Shown: piece after piece, positions 8,795-16,147 of the stretch
How the letters are laid out: every line of letters starts with the position of its first letter
Position numbering within the stretch: position 1 is the stretch's first letter
IMG/VR virus record: IMGVR_UViG_3300044986_000312
Span: 1-24,154 of that record
Direction: 5' to 3' (one strand)
Source: a virus
DNA length: 24,154 nucleotides
Program-made: the position numbers and the translations under genes
The notes under the pieces: generated by a model
Told to the model about the DNA's origin: nothing
Database searches by the model: none
Seen by the model: the letters and a program-made list of their open reading frames with translations, nothing else

Positions 8795-10636
8795 CTACCA
8801 TTGCCTTCGCAAAGTCAAGGCTTGTTTGAGCTTCTTGAAGGTCTCTTTGTTTACCCGTTTCTTTTCTTCTATTGCCTCACTACCAGCCATAGCTCCGAAT
8901 ACCTTACGGGCGACGAATAGCCCGACAGCAAACGAATCAAACAAGTCGGGAGACTTTCCAATGCGCTTTTTCATGTCGGTCTTGGACTCAATGATGATTT
9001 TCCGAGTTCTTCGGGCATACTTCCTTTGAGTCATCTCCCATGCCAGATCAGGTGTAATTCCCTTTAACTGCTCACATTCCAAGAAATAGCGGGCAGCAAA
9101 ACAGAGTTCACTAGCCATATTGTGGAACAATTCCTTGCCGACTTGGGGTTTTCCCGTGACTTCATTCCTCATGGCGTATTGGGCGCTAACAGGGAGATCC
9201 GAGGCCGCGCCAGCAAAACTTACCGCGTGCCACCCCTTTAGTAGCTCCCGTTCCCCAATAGACCAGAAGATGCCACCAGCCGAGGCGTCCACTCCTATCC
9301 ATTGATTCGGGATTCCCAACTTGATAGACAGGTCGCTAATTTGCTGGATCATCTCGTATTGGAAGTCCTCTTGAGATCCCGCCCTTCGGTTGAGGACATA
9401 TTGTTTTTCTACGGCGATAGCCCACTTGCCTGAGATTAACTTTCCATATTTAAGATGGGTGAAGACAAAACGGTCCCCTCCTTCGGTATAGCTTGGATCG
9501 ACTCCTGCTATATCTTTCGGGGTTCCATCCCAGATGGGCTTATCCAGAGCCCCATGTCTAGCCAGAAGTATATCCGAAACAATCGTGGAGTCATCAGCAT
9601 CTGCGGGAGGCCAGAAGCCCCTAAACTTACGCCAGAACTGGGGATTGAGTTCTCCGAGTTCTTTTTTGGCTAGGGCCACATCATTGGGCTTGGGAAGGAA
9701 TGGGTAGCGAAGTCCCTTGCCCTGTTCAAAAGCCTGTTGGTTGGGGTTGTCCTTTTCCGAATCAAAGCGGATGCAGATCCCCTCAATACCAGCTACCCGT
9801 ATTTTCCAATTTGGAGCATCCTCGTCAACACTCATCCACCCCTTAATGGGCTCGCAAAACTTCCCATGGGGGTCGAATATGGATGCGGGGTTGCCCGCTC
9901 CGACCACATACAACTCTTGGGCACCTTTAAATCCCCAGATGGCCTCGTTAATCACGGAAGCCGAACAATCTTGTAACTCGTCTATAATCAACACGATACG
10001 ACGATTCTTTTTACCTTGAAGGCGTTTCTGGGCGTCATCTTTGTATTCGTCGCCAGCCGCAAGGAGCATGATGGAGGAGGCGTCACTTACCCCCGTTTTG
10101 GGATCGATGATGGCTCCTTCTTCTTCGGATAGCTTGATGATATCCATGGATTCGATGAGTCGGCCTGATGCAATTCCTAGGTTTCGGGCTTCGCGATACA
10201 TCTTGACAAGTGCGGCCCAGATACGCTGTTTGGCGTCGATCTTACTGGTAGACACCACAATGCACATCGTATTGATCGGATCGCAGAACCAATTGACCAG
10301 AGCAAATGCCGCCATGCCGTAGGACTTTCCTGAGTCGGTGCCCCCAGCCAGTCCTGTGACGCTACGCATAAACTTGTTGCCAGAAGCCTCGTCTTCTTCG
10401 TGGACCGAAGCGCAGAAGGCTTGGGCGGCTAACTCTGCCCACTTATGCCATTGGAAGGTGGGCCAGATGGCTGAGACGATATTGCGGTAGTGGCGGGATT
10501 TGCCGAGTCCTCCTTCTTCGGGGGTCAACCCCATAAGGAATGCATCCATTTCAATACGCAGTGGAGTAATCGCCTGCCCATCTTTGGATAGCCACAGCCT
10601 CCCGTATTTTTCTATCCCCTGATCTTCTGTTGCCAT
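8795..10636 (-). CDS. terL: Terminase large subunit (packaging ATPase/nuclease)
   Basis: TerL cuts concatemeric phage DNA and drives it into the prohead through the portal. Using the start at 10636 (MATEDQGIEKYG), the 613-residue protein has a P-loop GGTDSGKS near 98-105 and Walker B RIVLIIDELQD near 213-222. A C-terminal RNase-H-fold nuclease follows, with AGVDPSY (Asp near 380), IGVDAS (Asp near 450) and SPDLFDSFAVG (Asp near 564 and 567). Both halves are complete. Upstream in-frame starts to 10687 would overlap the divergent terS start and add an unlikely segment (MFLRCPAIPI). The gene heads the minus-strand virion operon. Only 28 bases separate it from the divergent small-terminase candidate. 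No ribosome binding site is evident before the start. Confidence 0.95.
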   Translation of the reverse strand: MATEDQGIEKYGRLWLSKDGQAITPLRIEMDAFLMGLTPEEGGLGKSRHYRNIVSAIWPTFQWHKWAELAAQAFCASVHEEDEASGNKFMRSVTGLAGGTDSGKSYGMAAFALVNWFCDPINTMCIVVSTSKIDAKQRIWAALVKMYREARNLGIASGRLIESMDIIKLSEEEGAIIDPKTGVSDASSIMLLAAGDEYKDDAQKRLQGKKNRRIVLIIDELQDCSASVINEAIWGFKGAQELYVVGAGNPASIFDPHGKFCEPIKGWMSVDEDAPNWKIRVAGIEGICIRFDSEKDNPNQQAFEQGKGLRYPFLPKPNDVALAKKELGELNPQFWRKFRGFWPPADADDSTIVSDILLARHGALDKPIWDGTPKDIAGVDPSYTEGGDRFVFTHLKYGKLISGKWAIAVEKQYVLNRRAGSQEDFQYEMIQQISDLSIKLGIPNQWIGVDASAGGIFWSIGERELLKGWHAVSFAGAASDLPVSAQYAMRNEVTGKPQVGKELFHNMASELCFAARYFLECEQLKGITPDLAWEMTQRKYARRTRKIIIESKTDMKKRIGKSPDLFDSFAVGLFVARKVFGAMAGSEAIEEKKRVNKETFKKLKQALTLRRQW

Positions 10637-10664
10637 CTGAGAAATTTCTACTAAACTAATCGGA
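10630..10664 (+). promoter_or_regulatory. Candidate promoter for the small-terminase gene, possibly leaderless
   Basis: TTGCCA at 10630-10635 (5 of 6 to the -35 consensus) is followed by a 16-base spacer and TAAACT at 10652-10657 (4 of 6 to the -10). Transcription would begin about 7 bases later, at or next to the ATG at 10665, giving a leaderless mRNA. The -35 box overlaps the divergent terL start codon. Sigma-70-like boxes of this quality arise by chance, so the call is tentative. Confidence 0.35.
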
Positions 10665-11432
10665 ATGGCTGGACAGCGCAAGAACAAGATCGACTGGGAC
10701 TTACCAGAAAACCGAATTAAAAAGCAGAACGCCTTCAGGCTTTATGTCGCTGAGAGAGGGACCAAGGCAATTATGACCGAGCTTGGTTTTACTTCTCCTC
10801 CACAGCTATCCCGCTTTGTCCATAGCGAGAAGTGGGATAAACATGCCGAGATCTGGCGAGCCAATCCCGAACAGGAAAATCTCTATCCTTGGGAAGTTGA
10901 GAAACCCAGCCAGTTAGTTCCCGCCCCCCCGAAAATGGAAGCGATGGACAAAGAGAAGCGGATGCAATGCGTTAAAGCCTTCTCCATGTTTTGCTCTGGG
11001 CGCAACGTTCCCGACATTGCCTCAGACATCGGGGTCAGTGTGTCTACCATTAATCTTTGGAAGGAAACTCAACGCTGGGTGGCGTGTCGCGAGAGACTGG
11101 CCAATGACCAAAATCCCGCCCCTTGGGAGAATGACGATGTTCCGACCTTGCTCTCTGATATCACGGCCTCTATTGAGACCATGAAGAAGTCGATTAAGTT
11201 TCTTACTGGCAAGGTTTTGGTTAAGGCCGCTGATGCCGCACAAGACCTAGATGGCATGGAGGCCCTTGGCATGATGCGGAATATCAAGCAATTAGCTGAA
11301 GCTGCCTCTATCAACTTTAGTGATGGGAACAACCAACAAAACGCGGTTCAGATCAATATCGCCACCAAACTGGAATCCCTAAAGATTCCAGAAAACAACA
11401 CCTACGAGGCCGAATTGGTAGTCAGTGAGTAG
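10665..11432 (+). CDS. Putative terminase small subunit (HTH DNA-binding)
   Basis: This 255-residue protein starts MAGQRKNKIDWDLPENR and lies head-to-head with terL. It contains two helix-turn-helix-like segments, one near residues 33-55 (KAIMTELGFTSPPQLSRFV) and one near 118-140 (NVPDIASDIGVSVSTINLW). A helical C-terminal half follows (SIETMKKSIKFLTGKVLVK, ALGMMRNIKQLAEAAS). Small terminases recognise the packaging site with an N-terminal HTH and oligomerise through helices. Position and domain pattern fit, but sequence motifs of TerS are weak and a transcription regulator is the alternative. The last 8 bases overlap the next gene. TerS and TerL on opposite strands is uncommon. Confidence 0.6.
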   Translation: MAGQRKNKIDWDLPENRIKKQNAFRLYVAERGTKAIMTELGFTSPPQLSRFVHSEKWDKHAEIWRANPEQENLYPWEVEKPSQLVPAPPKMEAMDKEKRMQCVKAFSMFCSGRNVPDIASDIGVSVSTINLWKETQRWVACRERLANDQNPAPWENDDVPTLLSDITASIETMKKSIKFLTGKVLVKAADAAQDLDGMEALGMMRNIKQLAEAASINFSDGNNQQNAVQINIATKLESLKIPENNTYEAELVVSE

Positions 11433-12018
11433 CTTGCGTTTTTGCTATCAGCGCAAGACGGACGTTCCTCCACAGGGATGGTGGGTTACTTGTCCTATTA
11501 CTGGAGAGATTGTCAGAGGAGGAGATTGGTTTGATATGGTTAAGAATTGTGAGAAGTTGATTATGCTTCGGGGTTTGGTGCCGCCAACTGATCTCATTTC
11601 ACAGATAGAGAACTCACTTTGCGAGCGTTTGGCAGGGTCTGGTAATTGTGTTCCATGCTCTCAGGCAAAGCAAACCTTGGGCTTTGGAGAAATTGTCCGC
11701 TGGGTTCGGGCAATGTACAACTTTGCCACCCAATCTAAATTTCAATTGGTTGACCAAGAAGAGGCCGAACGCCGCGCAAAGATCTGTGCCGCCTGCCCAC
11801 ATCAAATTTCCACCTCTGGATGTTGGGGGTGCAAGGGAATTGCGGGTATGCTTCCAGCTATTGCAGGAGCCCGAAAGACCAGCTATGACGGCCAGCTAAA
11901 GGCTTGCGGGGTCTGCGGGTGTTTCAATTCTGTGAGCGTCCATCTTTCGCTGGATGTCCAGCAAGACGCCCATCTCAGCTTTCCCGACTACTGCTGGAAG
12001 AAATCTCAAAGCGAGTAA
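11425..12018 (+). CDS. Cys-rich putative zinc-binding protein, function unknown
   Basis: A GTG start at 11425 overlaps the stop of the previous gene by 8 bases. The 197-residue protein has an N-terminal WWVTCPITGEIVRGGDWFDM segment and a C-terminal cysteine cluster: ICAACPHQ, CWGCKG, ACGVCGC and a final DYCWKK. The spacing (CxxC, CxxC, CxxCxC) suggests one or two zinc sites. The pattern 'AERRAKICAACPHQ...GCWGC...L..CGVCGC' recalls unnamed phage proteins I have seen near terminases; their function is unknown. The 3' end overlaps the convergent dnaB gene by 44 bases, so both C-termini are read from the same DNA. A later start, at MVKNCEKLIMLRG, is possible. Confidence 0.75.
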   Translation: MSSLRFCYQRKTDVPPQGWWVTCPITGEIVRGGDWFDMVKNCEKLIMLRGLVPPTDLISQIENSLCERLAGSGNCVPCSQAKQTLGFGEIVRWVRAMYNFATQSKFQLVDQEEAERRAKICAACPHQISTSGCWGCKGIAGMLPAIAGARKTSYDGQLKACGVCGCFNSVSVHLSLDVQQDAHLSFPDYCWKKSQSE

Positions 12019-13309
12019 TTGCCTTGTTGAAGCTCATGGGGGCTATGCCCGTAGGCCCCTCACGATGTTTCGCTACGATGAACTCCACGGTGGGATGCTG
12101 GGTGTGGTTCTTGGCATCTCCCTCGTCGCAGTGGAGGATCATCACCATATCGGCATCCTGCTCAATAGCGCCAGACCCCTTGAGATCTGAAAGACTTGGC
12201 CTGCCTCCGCGTTTTTCGGGATCGCGGTTCAACTGGGCCAGCACCAAAACTGGAACACGCAGGGTCTTGGCAAGCTCCTTGATGCCCCCGCTAATCTCTT
12301 CGACTTCGTTAACGCGGTTGTCCTTGCTTCGTTTGCTGTCTCCGCGCAGCAACTGGAGGTAGTCGATAATGATAAGATCCAACGGCTCCTTCTGGTGGGC
12401 GCGGCGAGCCACCGCCTTGATGTAGCCGATAGATTTACCAGAGGTGTCATCGCACAGAATGTGGGAGTCTCTTACTTCGGCGTAGGCATTAGACAGACTT
12501 TCACGTTGATACTTGGTAATAGACTGGGCCAAGATGTCGGCTGCTCGCACACGGGCGCGAGAGCGAATCATCCGTTCCATCAGACTAACGCTGGTCATCT
12601 CAAGCGAGAAGATCAGCACCCGCTTTTGAGCGTCCAAGGCAACATGCTCCGCAATCTGCATGGCGGCACTGGTTTTTCCGACTGCGGGTCTGGCAGCAAG
12701 AACCGCCATATCTCCACCCCTCATGCCAAAGATCAATAGATCATCCACTGGTACCAAGCCCGTTCGTATGCCGATCTTGGGTTCGCCCCTCATGGTGGAT
12801 TCGATGTTGTCCAGAGCCCGATCAACCACGGTCTTGACCGAAAGTTTCTCGCTATCATCAATCAAGTAGTCGGCCCGCATGACTGAGGTCTCCGACCAGT
12901 TCTTGAGTTCTTCCAGCTTTAGCTCGCGGTCACGGGCCTTGTGAACCATGTCACCAGCCAATATTTCAAGGGAACGGCGATAGCGGGCTTCCTCAAGCTG
13001 CGGAAAATACCTTCTCCAGTTGTAAGAGTTTTGGCAGTAGGAAGCAATCTCCGCCAATACCTTGTCTCCGCCGATGTCCTCTATGTGGTTGTTGGCATCC
13101 AGATCACTTTTGATTGAAATGTAATCGGCATGGATGGATTTACCCACCACCCGAAGAAACGACTGGAAGATCAGCTTATGCTCGTAAAGGTGGAAGTGAT
13201 CCTCTCTGAGCGTCGAGAGCATTTCGCGCTGCTCGTCAAGTTGTGCGTGGAGGAAACAGGAAAGAACGGCGCTTTCCGACGATTGGTCGAAGATTTGGTT
13301 TTCTTGCAT
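11975..13309 (-). CDS. dnaB: Replicative DNA helicase, DnaB type
   Basis: DnaB unwinds the replication fork as a hexamer. The 444-residue protein has the DnaB N-terminal helical domain (about 8-120: SESAVLSCFL, HLYEHKLIFQSFL), a linker, and a RecA-like C-terminal domain. That domain has Walker A ARPAVGKTS at 206-214, FSLEM near 234-238, Walker B DLIIIDYLQLL near 311-321, and AQLNRDPEKRGGRPSLSDLKGSG near 358-380. All are intact, so it should be active. It is the last gene of a minus-strand operon, 9 bases after the glycosyltransferase-like gene. It ends in a Ser-rich tail in the region overlapping the convergent gene. A separate protein resembling its N-terminal domain is encoded at 18192-18650. 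Confidence 0.95.
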   Translation of the reverse strand: MQENQIFDQSSESAVLSCFLHAQLDEQREMLSTLREDHFHLYEHKLIFQSFLRVVGKSIHADYISIKSDLDANNHIEDIGGDKVLAEIASYCQNSYNWRRYFPQLEEARYRRSLEILAGDMVHKARDRELKLEELKNWSETSVMRADYLIDDSEKLSVKTVVDRALDNIESTMRGEPKIGIRTGLVPVDDLLIFGMRGGDMAVLAARPAVGKTSAAMQIAEHVALDAQKRVLIFSLEMTSVSLMERMIRSRARVRAADILAQSITKYQRESLSNAYAEVRDSHILCDDTSGKSIGYIKAVARRAHQKEPLDLIIIDYLQLLRGDSKRSKDNRVNEVEEISGGIKELAKTLRVPVLVLAQLNRDPEKRGGRPSLSDLKGSGAIEQDADMVMILHCDEGDAKNHTQHPTVEFIVAKHREGPTGIAPMSFNKAITRFEISSSSSRES

Positions 13310-13318
13310 TGCCTAAAC

Positions 13319-14341
13319 TTAGACAATGGACTGGGCTTTTCGTTCAGCCTTTCTTGCAAGAATTGCTTTCATGGCATCGCTGCGGCGTTGGCGTTCTTCG
13401 GGAGAAAGATTACGCCTCTTCTTTGTGGTCTTCTGTCGCTTTTTGACGGGTATCGATTTCTTTTCTGATGTTTTGTTACAAACCGTAGGACTTAGTGCAT
13501 CATTGTTGATGTTTTGTTCCAATCCCATGGAATTCGATGGGATATCTAATCCCGTGGAATCTGACGGCATTGGAAATCCCGCAATAGCCATTTTGTGGAG
13601 CGACCCATCTTTGCACCCATGGATGACTACAGCTTGGCTTGAGATGAAGCGGTCTGGACAGGTAACTCCTTGGACGGCTTGGGCTTCTGGGTCTTCGGCA
13701 AAGAAGACAATCTTCTCGTCTTTCCATTGGTAGTTCACACTCTTCCAGTAGGTGCGGAGGAGCGGACAATCCCGACCAATAGCCAAGAAGTTCCAGCGGC
13801 ATCTCACATCCCAAGGTTCAGGAATAGTTCCAGCGGAACGGTAGGCTAAGTTGTAGTTTCCAAGACTTTGGGCTGACGGGCAATGGTCTAGAAAATTCGG
13901 AGGATAGACGGCAGACCCCACAATCATCTTGTAGATATTCTTACCATTGGTTGCCATTCCCCCTTCGTATTGGTGGCCAAGGATGGCGGGCTCTTTGCGG
14001 AATTCGGACTCCAGATCATCCGCCCATCCAGACTTCATCGCAACACAGTCTGGCTCCCAAAACATCCAAGGCTCGTTGACTGCATAGCAAGAGGCCGCTG
14101 CGTCTGCAAACATCTGGTTCGGACCAAGGGGCCAACCATTAAATGCGTCTTGGGCAACAATACGCCCGACTTCAGGAAAGCTTTTCTTTAGTTCTTCGGT
14201 GATCTCATGGACAAACGCCGTGTCTTCGGTGGCGCACACAGTGGCCTTGTGGCGCATGTTGATCCCCATGGCTGTAATGGCTTTGGCCGAAAGTAAGGCC
14301 AACTCCGCATCTCCGTTGTGGTAGGCAAAGACAATATTCAC
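13319..14341 (-). CDS. Glycosyltransferase-like protein with basic C-terminal tail
   Basis: The gene starts with GTG at 14341, overlapping the upstream stop (GTGA). The 340-residue protein begins NIVFAYHNGDAELALLSAK, a Rossmann/GT-A-like opening. It has NGWPLGPNQMF near 68-78 and PWMFWEPDCVAMKSGW near 90-105. The ExD in WEPDC sits where GT-A enzymes carry the DxD metal and nucleotide-sugar site. The last 60 residues are Lys/Arg-rich (KKRQKTTKKRRN, LSPEERQRRSDAMKAILARK), a helix often seen in phage DNA-binding tails. Acceptor and sugar are unknown: phage DNA, host surface or a virion protein are possible. Between the catalytic part and the tail is a short tandem repeat (13521-13582). It shares an operon with dnaB, so a link to DNA modification is worth considering but unproven. 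Confidence 0.65.
   Translation of the reverse strand: MNIVFAYHNGDAELALLSAKAITAMGINMRHKATVCATEDTAFVHEITEELKKSFPEVGRIVAQDAFNGWPLGPNQMFADAAASCYAVNEPWMFWEPDCVAMKSGWADDLESEFRKEPAILGHQYEGGMATNGKNIYKMIVGSAVYPPNFLDHCPSAQSLGNYNLAYRSAGTIPEPWDVRCRWNFLAIGRDCPLLRTYWKSVNYQWKDEKIVFFAEDPEAQAVQGVTCPDRFISSQAVVIHGCKDGSLHKMAIAGFPMPSDSTGLDIPSNSMGLEQNINNDALSPTVCNKTSEKKSIPVKKRQKTTKKRRNLSPEERQRRSDAMKAILARKAERKAQSIV
13521..13582. repeat. 27-bp tandem repeat inside the glycosyltransferase-like gene
   Basis: Two 27-base units, at 13521-13547 and 13548-13574, both begin AATCCC(A/G)TGGAAT and keep GA(T/C)GG later. A partial third unit (AATCCC) starts at 13575. On the coding strand they give imperfect PSDSTGLD / PSNSMGLE repeats in the linker between the catalytic part and the basic tail. 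Copy number may vary between relatives. Confidence 0.7.
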
Positions 14342-14526
14342 GATTTCTCCTCGTCATCAAAATGTAGCGGCCATGTCGGATGGGTGGGATCTTCCATGCG
14401 GACGCGGACGTTCTTATGGCCCCGCGCAATCAGACTTTGTGCCACATGCTTGGCTTCGTCCTTGGATAGGTTGTGGTTGTGGAGTTCCACAACCTTATCA
14501 CCACTGCACACTAAGAATTTGCTCAT
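14338..14526 (-). CDS. Small unknown protein in the dnaB operon
   Basis: This 62-residue protein starts MSKFLVCSGDKVVELHNHN. It has a helical middle (LSKDEAKHVAQSLIARGHKNV) and an acidic tail (FDDEEKS). The alternation of a short strand, helix and strand suggests a small alpha/beta fold. Its start overlaps the upstream stop (ATGA) and its stop overlaps the downstream GTG start, so it is translationally coupled on both sides, which strongly supports it as real. No family recognised. Confidence 0.75.
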   Translation of the reverse strand: MSKFLVCSGDKVVELHNHNLSKDEAKHVAQSLIARGHKNVRVRMEDPTHPTWPLHFDDEEKS

Positions 14527-14753
14527 TTATTTTTCCTTTTCTTTTCTTCTGCTTGGTTGATGTATTTGGTAAACTGTTCAGCGCATGTAGTGGCCATGTC
14601 GATTTCGGTGGCGGGGTCGAACCAGTAGCCATTACGTTCAGCGAACAACGCTTCCATCGGCATGGGGGTTCCTCTACGAAATCGTGGGCCAACCACGAAT
14701 GGGGAGACGGAGTCTTCATTGATGACAGTAAGGACTACTTTGAATCGGGCCAT
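14523..14753 (-). CDS. Small unknown protein in the dnaB operon
   Basis: A start at the ATG at 14753 (MARFKVVLTVINEDSVS) is preferred; a TTG further upstream would add three residues only. The 76-residue protein has an N-terminal beta hairpin-like segment, a Pro/Arg-rich middle (GPRFRRGTPMPME), a helical region (EIDMATTCAEQFTKYINQ) and a Lys-rich end. It overlaps the upstream gene by 19 bases and the downstream one by 4. No signal or membrane segment. Function unknown. Confidence 0.7.
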   Translation of the reverse strand: MARFKVVLTVINEDSVSPFVVGPRFRRGTPMPMEALFAERNGYWFDPATEIDMATTCAEQFTKYINQAEEKKRKNK

Positions 14754-14929
14754 GGAGCCCAATACTTAATCATCTTTTCAAGGATATGTCCAATCCCAGT
14801 CCACCCATGGATAGGATGGTAAAAACAGGCCCATTTTAATGGTGGGTTTGACTCTTCATTTTTAATCAGGTAAACTCCTTCTTTTTCGGGCTTTACCGAT
14901 TGGTAATCGTTCCAAGTTATGCTATTCAT
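14735..14929 (-). CDS. DUF551-like small protein
   Basis: This 64-residue protein contains ITWNDYQSVKPEKEGVYL, a short turn, then WACFYHPIHGW and ends MIKYWAPWPDSK. The layout, W..v....P...g.yLv followed by a terminal 'I.yWaPlP', matches small phage proteins of the DUF551 type, whose role is unknown. It is the first gene of the minus-strand dnaB operon. Only 6 bases lie between its start and the divergent HNH gene start, so both promoters must lie inside the neighbouring coding sequences. No clear ribosome binding site. Confidence 0.65.
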   Translation of the reverse strand: MNSITWNDYQSVKPEKEGVYLIKNEESNPPLKWACFYHPIHGWTGIGHILEKMIKYWAPWPDSK

Positions 14930-14935
14930 AAGTCT

Positions 14936-15343
14936 ATGAGTTTGACACGTTACACGCCACTTCGTTCAAAAACTCCCTTGAAAAGAACGCAGGGCCTCAA
15001 GCGCGGCGGAAGGTTGCGGAATGCATCCCCCAAGCGCCAAGGTGAATACAAAGAGTATTCCAAGGCAAAGAAAGCGTATCTTGCCCTCCACCCAAGCTGT
15101 GAGCGTTGCAAAAATAAAAAGAGCCAAGACATCCACCACAAGGCGGGCAGAAGCGGCCAGTGGTTGTGCCGCTATGACCATTTCGCCGCTTTGTGCCGCG
15201 AGTGCCATGACTGGGTTCATGCCAATGGCAAAGAAGCCCGCCGTCTTGGTTGGATTATTGATACAGTTCATGTTCCTCTAAATCGCGAAGTTTCAGACGC
15301 TCAATCTCGTAGCCAAAGTCAGGCTCATACTCCCGAAGGATAG
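14936..15343 (+). CDS. HNH endonuclease
   Basis: With the ATG at 14936 the protein is 135 residues (MSLTRYTPLRSKTPLKRT). A basic N-terminal tail of about 35 residues precedes a compact HNH domain. That domain has CERC at 55-58, IHHKAGR with His67/His68 (metal and catalytic site), then LCRECHDWVH at 86-95, the second CxxC zinc pair followed by the final His. HNH nucleases of this size act in phage DNA packaging or in recombination and homing. The position near replication and packaging genes fits a packaging or recombination accessory role. It stands alone on the plus strand. Its last 89 bases overlap the convergent lipoprotein gene, so its C-terminal 30 residues (rich in Ser/Gln) may be dispensable. 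An upstream start at 14900 would overlap the divergent gene. Confidence 0.88.
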   Translation: MSLTRYTPLRSKTPLKRTQGLKRGGRLRNASPKRQGEYKEYSKAKKAYLALHPSCERCKNKKSQDIHHKAGRSGQWLCRYDHFAALCRECHDWVHANGKEARRLGWIIDTVHVPLNREVSDAQSRSQSQAHTPEG

Positions 15344-15530
15344 GATTGTATATCTTTCCCTTCGGAGCGGTGACTTTTCGATACATATCCACCGCATTGA
15401 CCCAGCTTGTTTCCAAGGGCTGATTCCATTCTCTGGCTGGGGGGAAGTTCCATGGGTATGGGCGCGGGGTTGCAGAGACGCAGCCCGTAATAAGAATTGT
15501 TAGGATTGCTCCTTGAATTCGTAGAACCAT
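15255..15530 (-). CDS. Small lipoprotein (o-spanin-like candidate)
   Basis: GAGGAAG lies about 5 bases before the ATG at 15530, deciding the start. The 91-residue protein opens MVLRIQGAILTILITGC, a short lipoprotein signal with lipobox ITGC (Cys17 is the lipidation site). A Pro/Trp-rich segment (RPYPWNFPPAREWNQP) and a helical C-terminus (YEIERLKLRDLEEHELYQ) follow. Small phage lipoproteins with a Pro-rich part often serve as outer-membrane spanins, which fuse host membranes at lysis. The exported coiled-coil protein encoded upstream in the same operon could be the partner. This role is inferred from features and context only. The gene overlaps the 3' end of the HNH gene by 89 bases, tail to tail. 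Confidence 0.7.
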   Translation of the reverse strand: MVLRIQGAILTILITGCVSATPRPYPWNFPPAREWNQPLETSWVNAVDMYRKVTAPKGKIYNPILREYEPDFGYEIERLKLRDLEEHELYQ

Positions 15531-16147
15531 AGTTCTTCCTCGCTTTCGCTGATCCAACGACTTCCAGTGGATTCACAGCTAAACTCCTGACTGAAGACCT
15601 TCCAGTCGGGCTTGGTATCAAACTTCTTGGCAATAAACGATCCCCCGTCCATCCAAAGAACGCGGTTGTTTGGTTGGATAAAGAACTGTCCATCGCCGCG
15701 AAACACATGGCCGCACTTGTGGCCTGCGGCCAATTCTCCATAGCCAGATTGATACTGCGGACCCAGAGCCCAGTCCAAGGTAAACATATACTGGGCTTTA
15801 TGGAGGGTGCGATCTTTAAGCATGATGTTTGCGCCACGGTTTTTGCAATAGTCGATAATGCCAGCAGAGCAGTAGTAGCTCATCGCATCCCAAAGCTGTA
15901 TCCAATCCAAAGGATAAAATGTTCCGCCCGTTTCTTCGGTGTGAAGATAGTGGATTGGAACCCGTGCATGTTGGCTCCCATATTCAGTCATAATGCTGAA
16001 CAGCCCGCACCTTTGTGGAATAGAGGTGAAATTAAACACCTCCACAACAATCCTTTCCCTCGTTACATCGGGTTCTTGGTCATACAAAAATCCGCTATCC
16101 AAGAAGGCAAAGAAGACGGGGATGTTGACGTTGAGATAATTACTCAT
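15500..16147 (-). CDS. Unknown 215-aa protein between exported genes
   Basis: The start at 16147 (MSNYLNVNIPVFFAF) overlaps the upstream stop as ATGAGTAA. The 215-residue protein is rich in aromatic residues: FLYDQEPDVTRERIVVEVFNF, WIQLWDAMSYYCSAG, YMFTLDWALGPQYQSG, RVLWMDGGSF and ELWFYEF. It has five cysteines and no signal sequence or membrane helix beyond a weakly hydrophobic start. I do not recognise it. Aromatic-rich alpha/beta content would suit an enzyme or a carbohydrate-binding protein, but nothing catalytic is visible. It overlaps the lipoprotein gene start by 31 bases and is probably co-translated with it. Confidence 0.7.
   Translation of the reverse strand: MSNYLNVNIPVFFAFLDSGFLYDQEPDVTRERIVVEVFNFTSIPQRCGLFSIMTEYGSQHARVPIHYLHTEETGGTFYPLDWIQLWDAMSYYCSAGIIDYCKNRGANIMLKDRTLHKAQYMFTLDWALGPQYQSGYGELAAGHKCGHVFRGDGQFFIQPNNRVLWMDGGSFIAKKFDTKPDWKVFSQEFSCESTGSRWISESEEELWFYEFKEQS

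Noticed and set aside
10637-10687. Upstream extension of TerL (MFLRCPAIPISLVE)
   Set aside because: It would overlap the divergent gene start and adds a segment unlike TerL N-termini; the MATEDQG start fits better.
13326-13733. Plus-strand frame with SNPMEFDGIS repeats
   Set aside because: Antisense of the glycosyltransferase-like gene; the repeat is explained by the 27-bp minisatellite in the coding strand.
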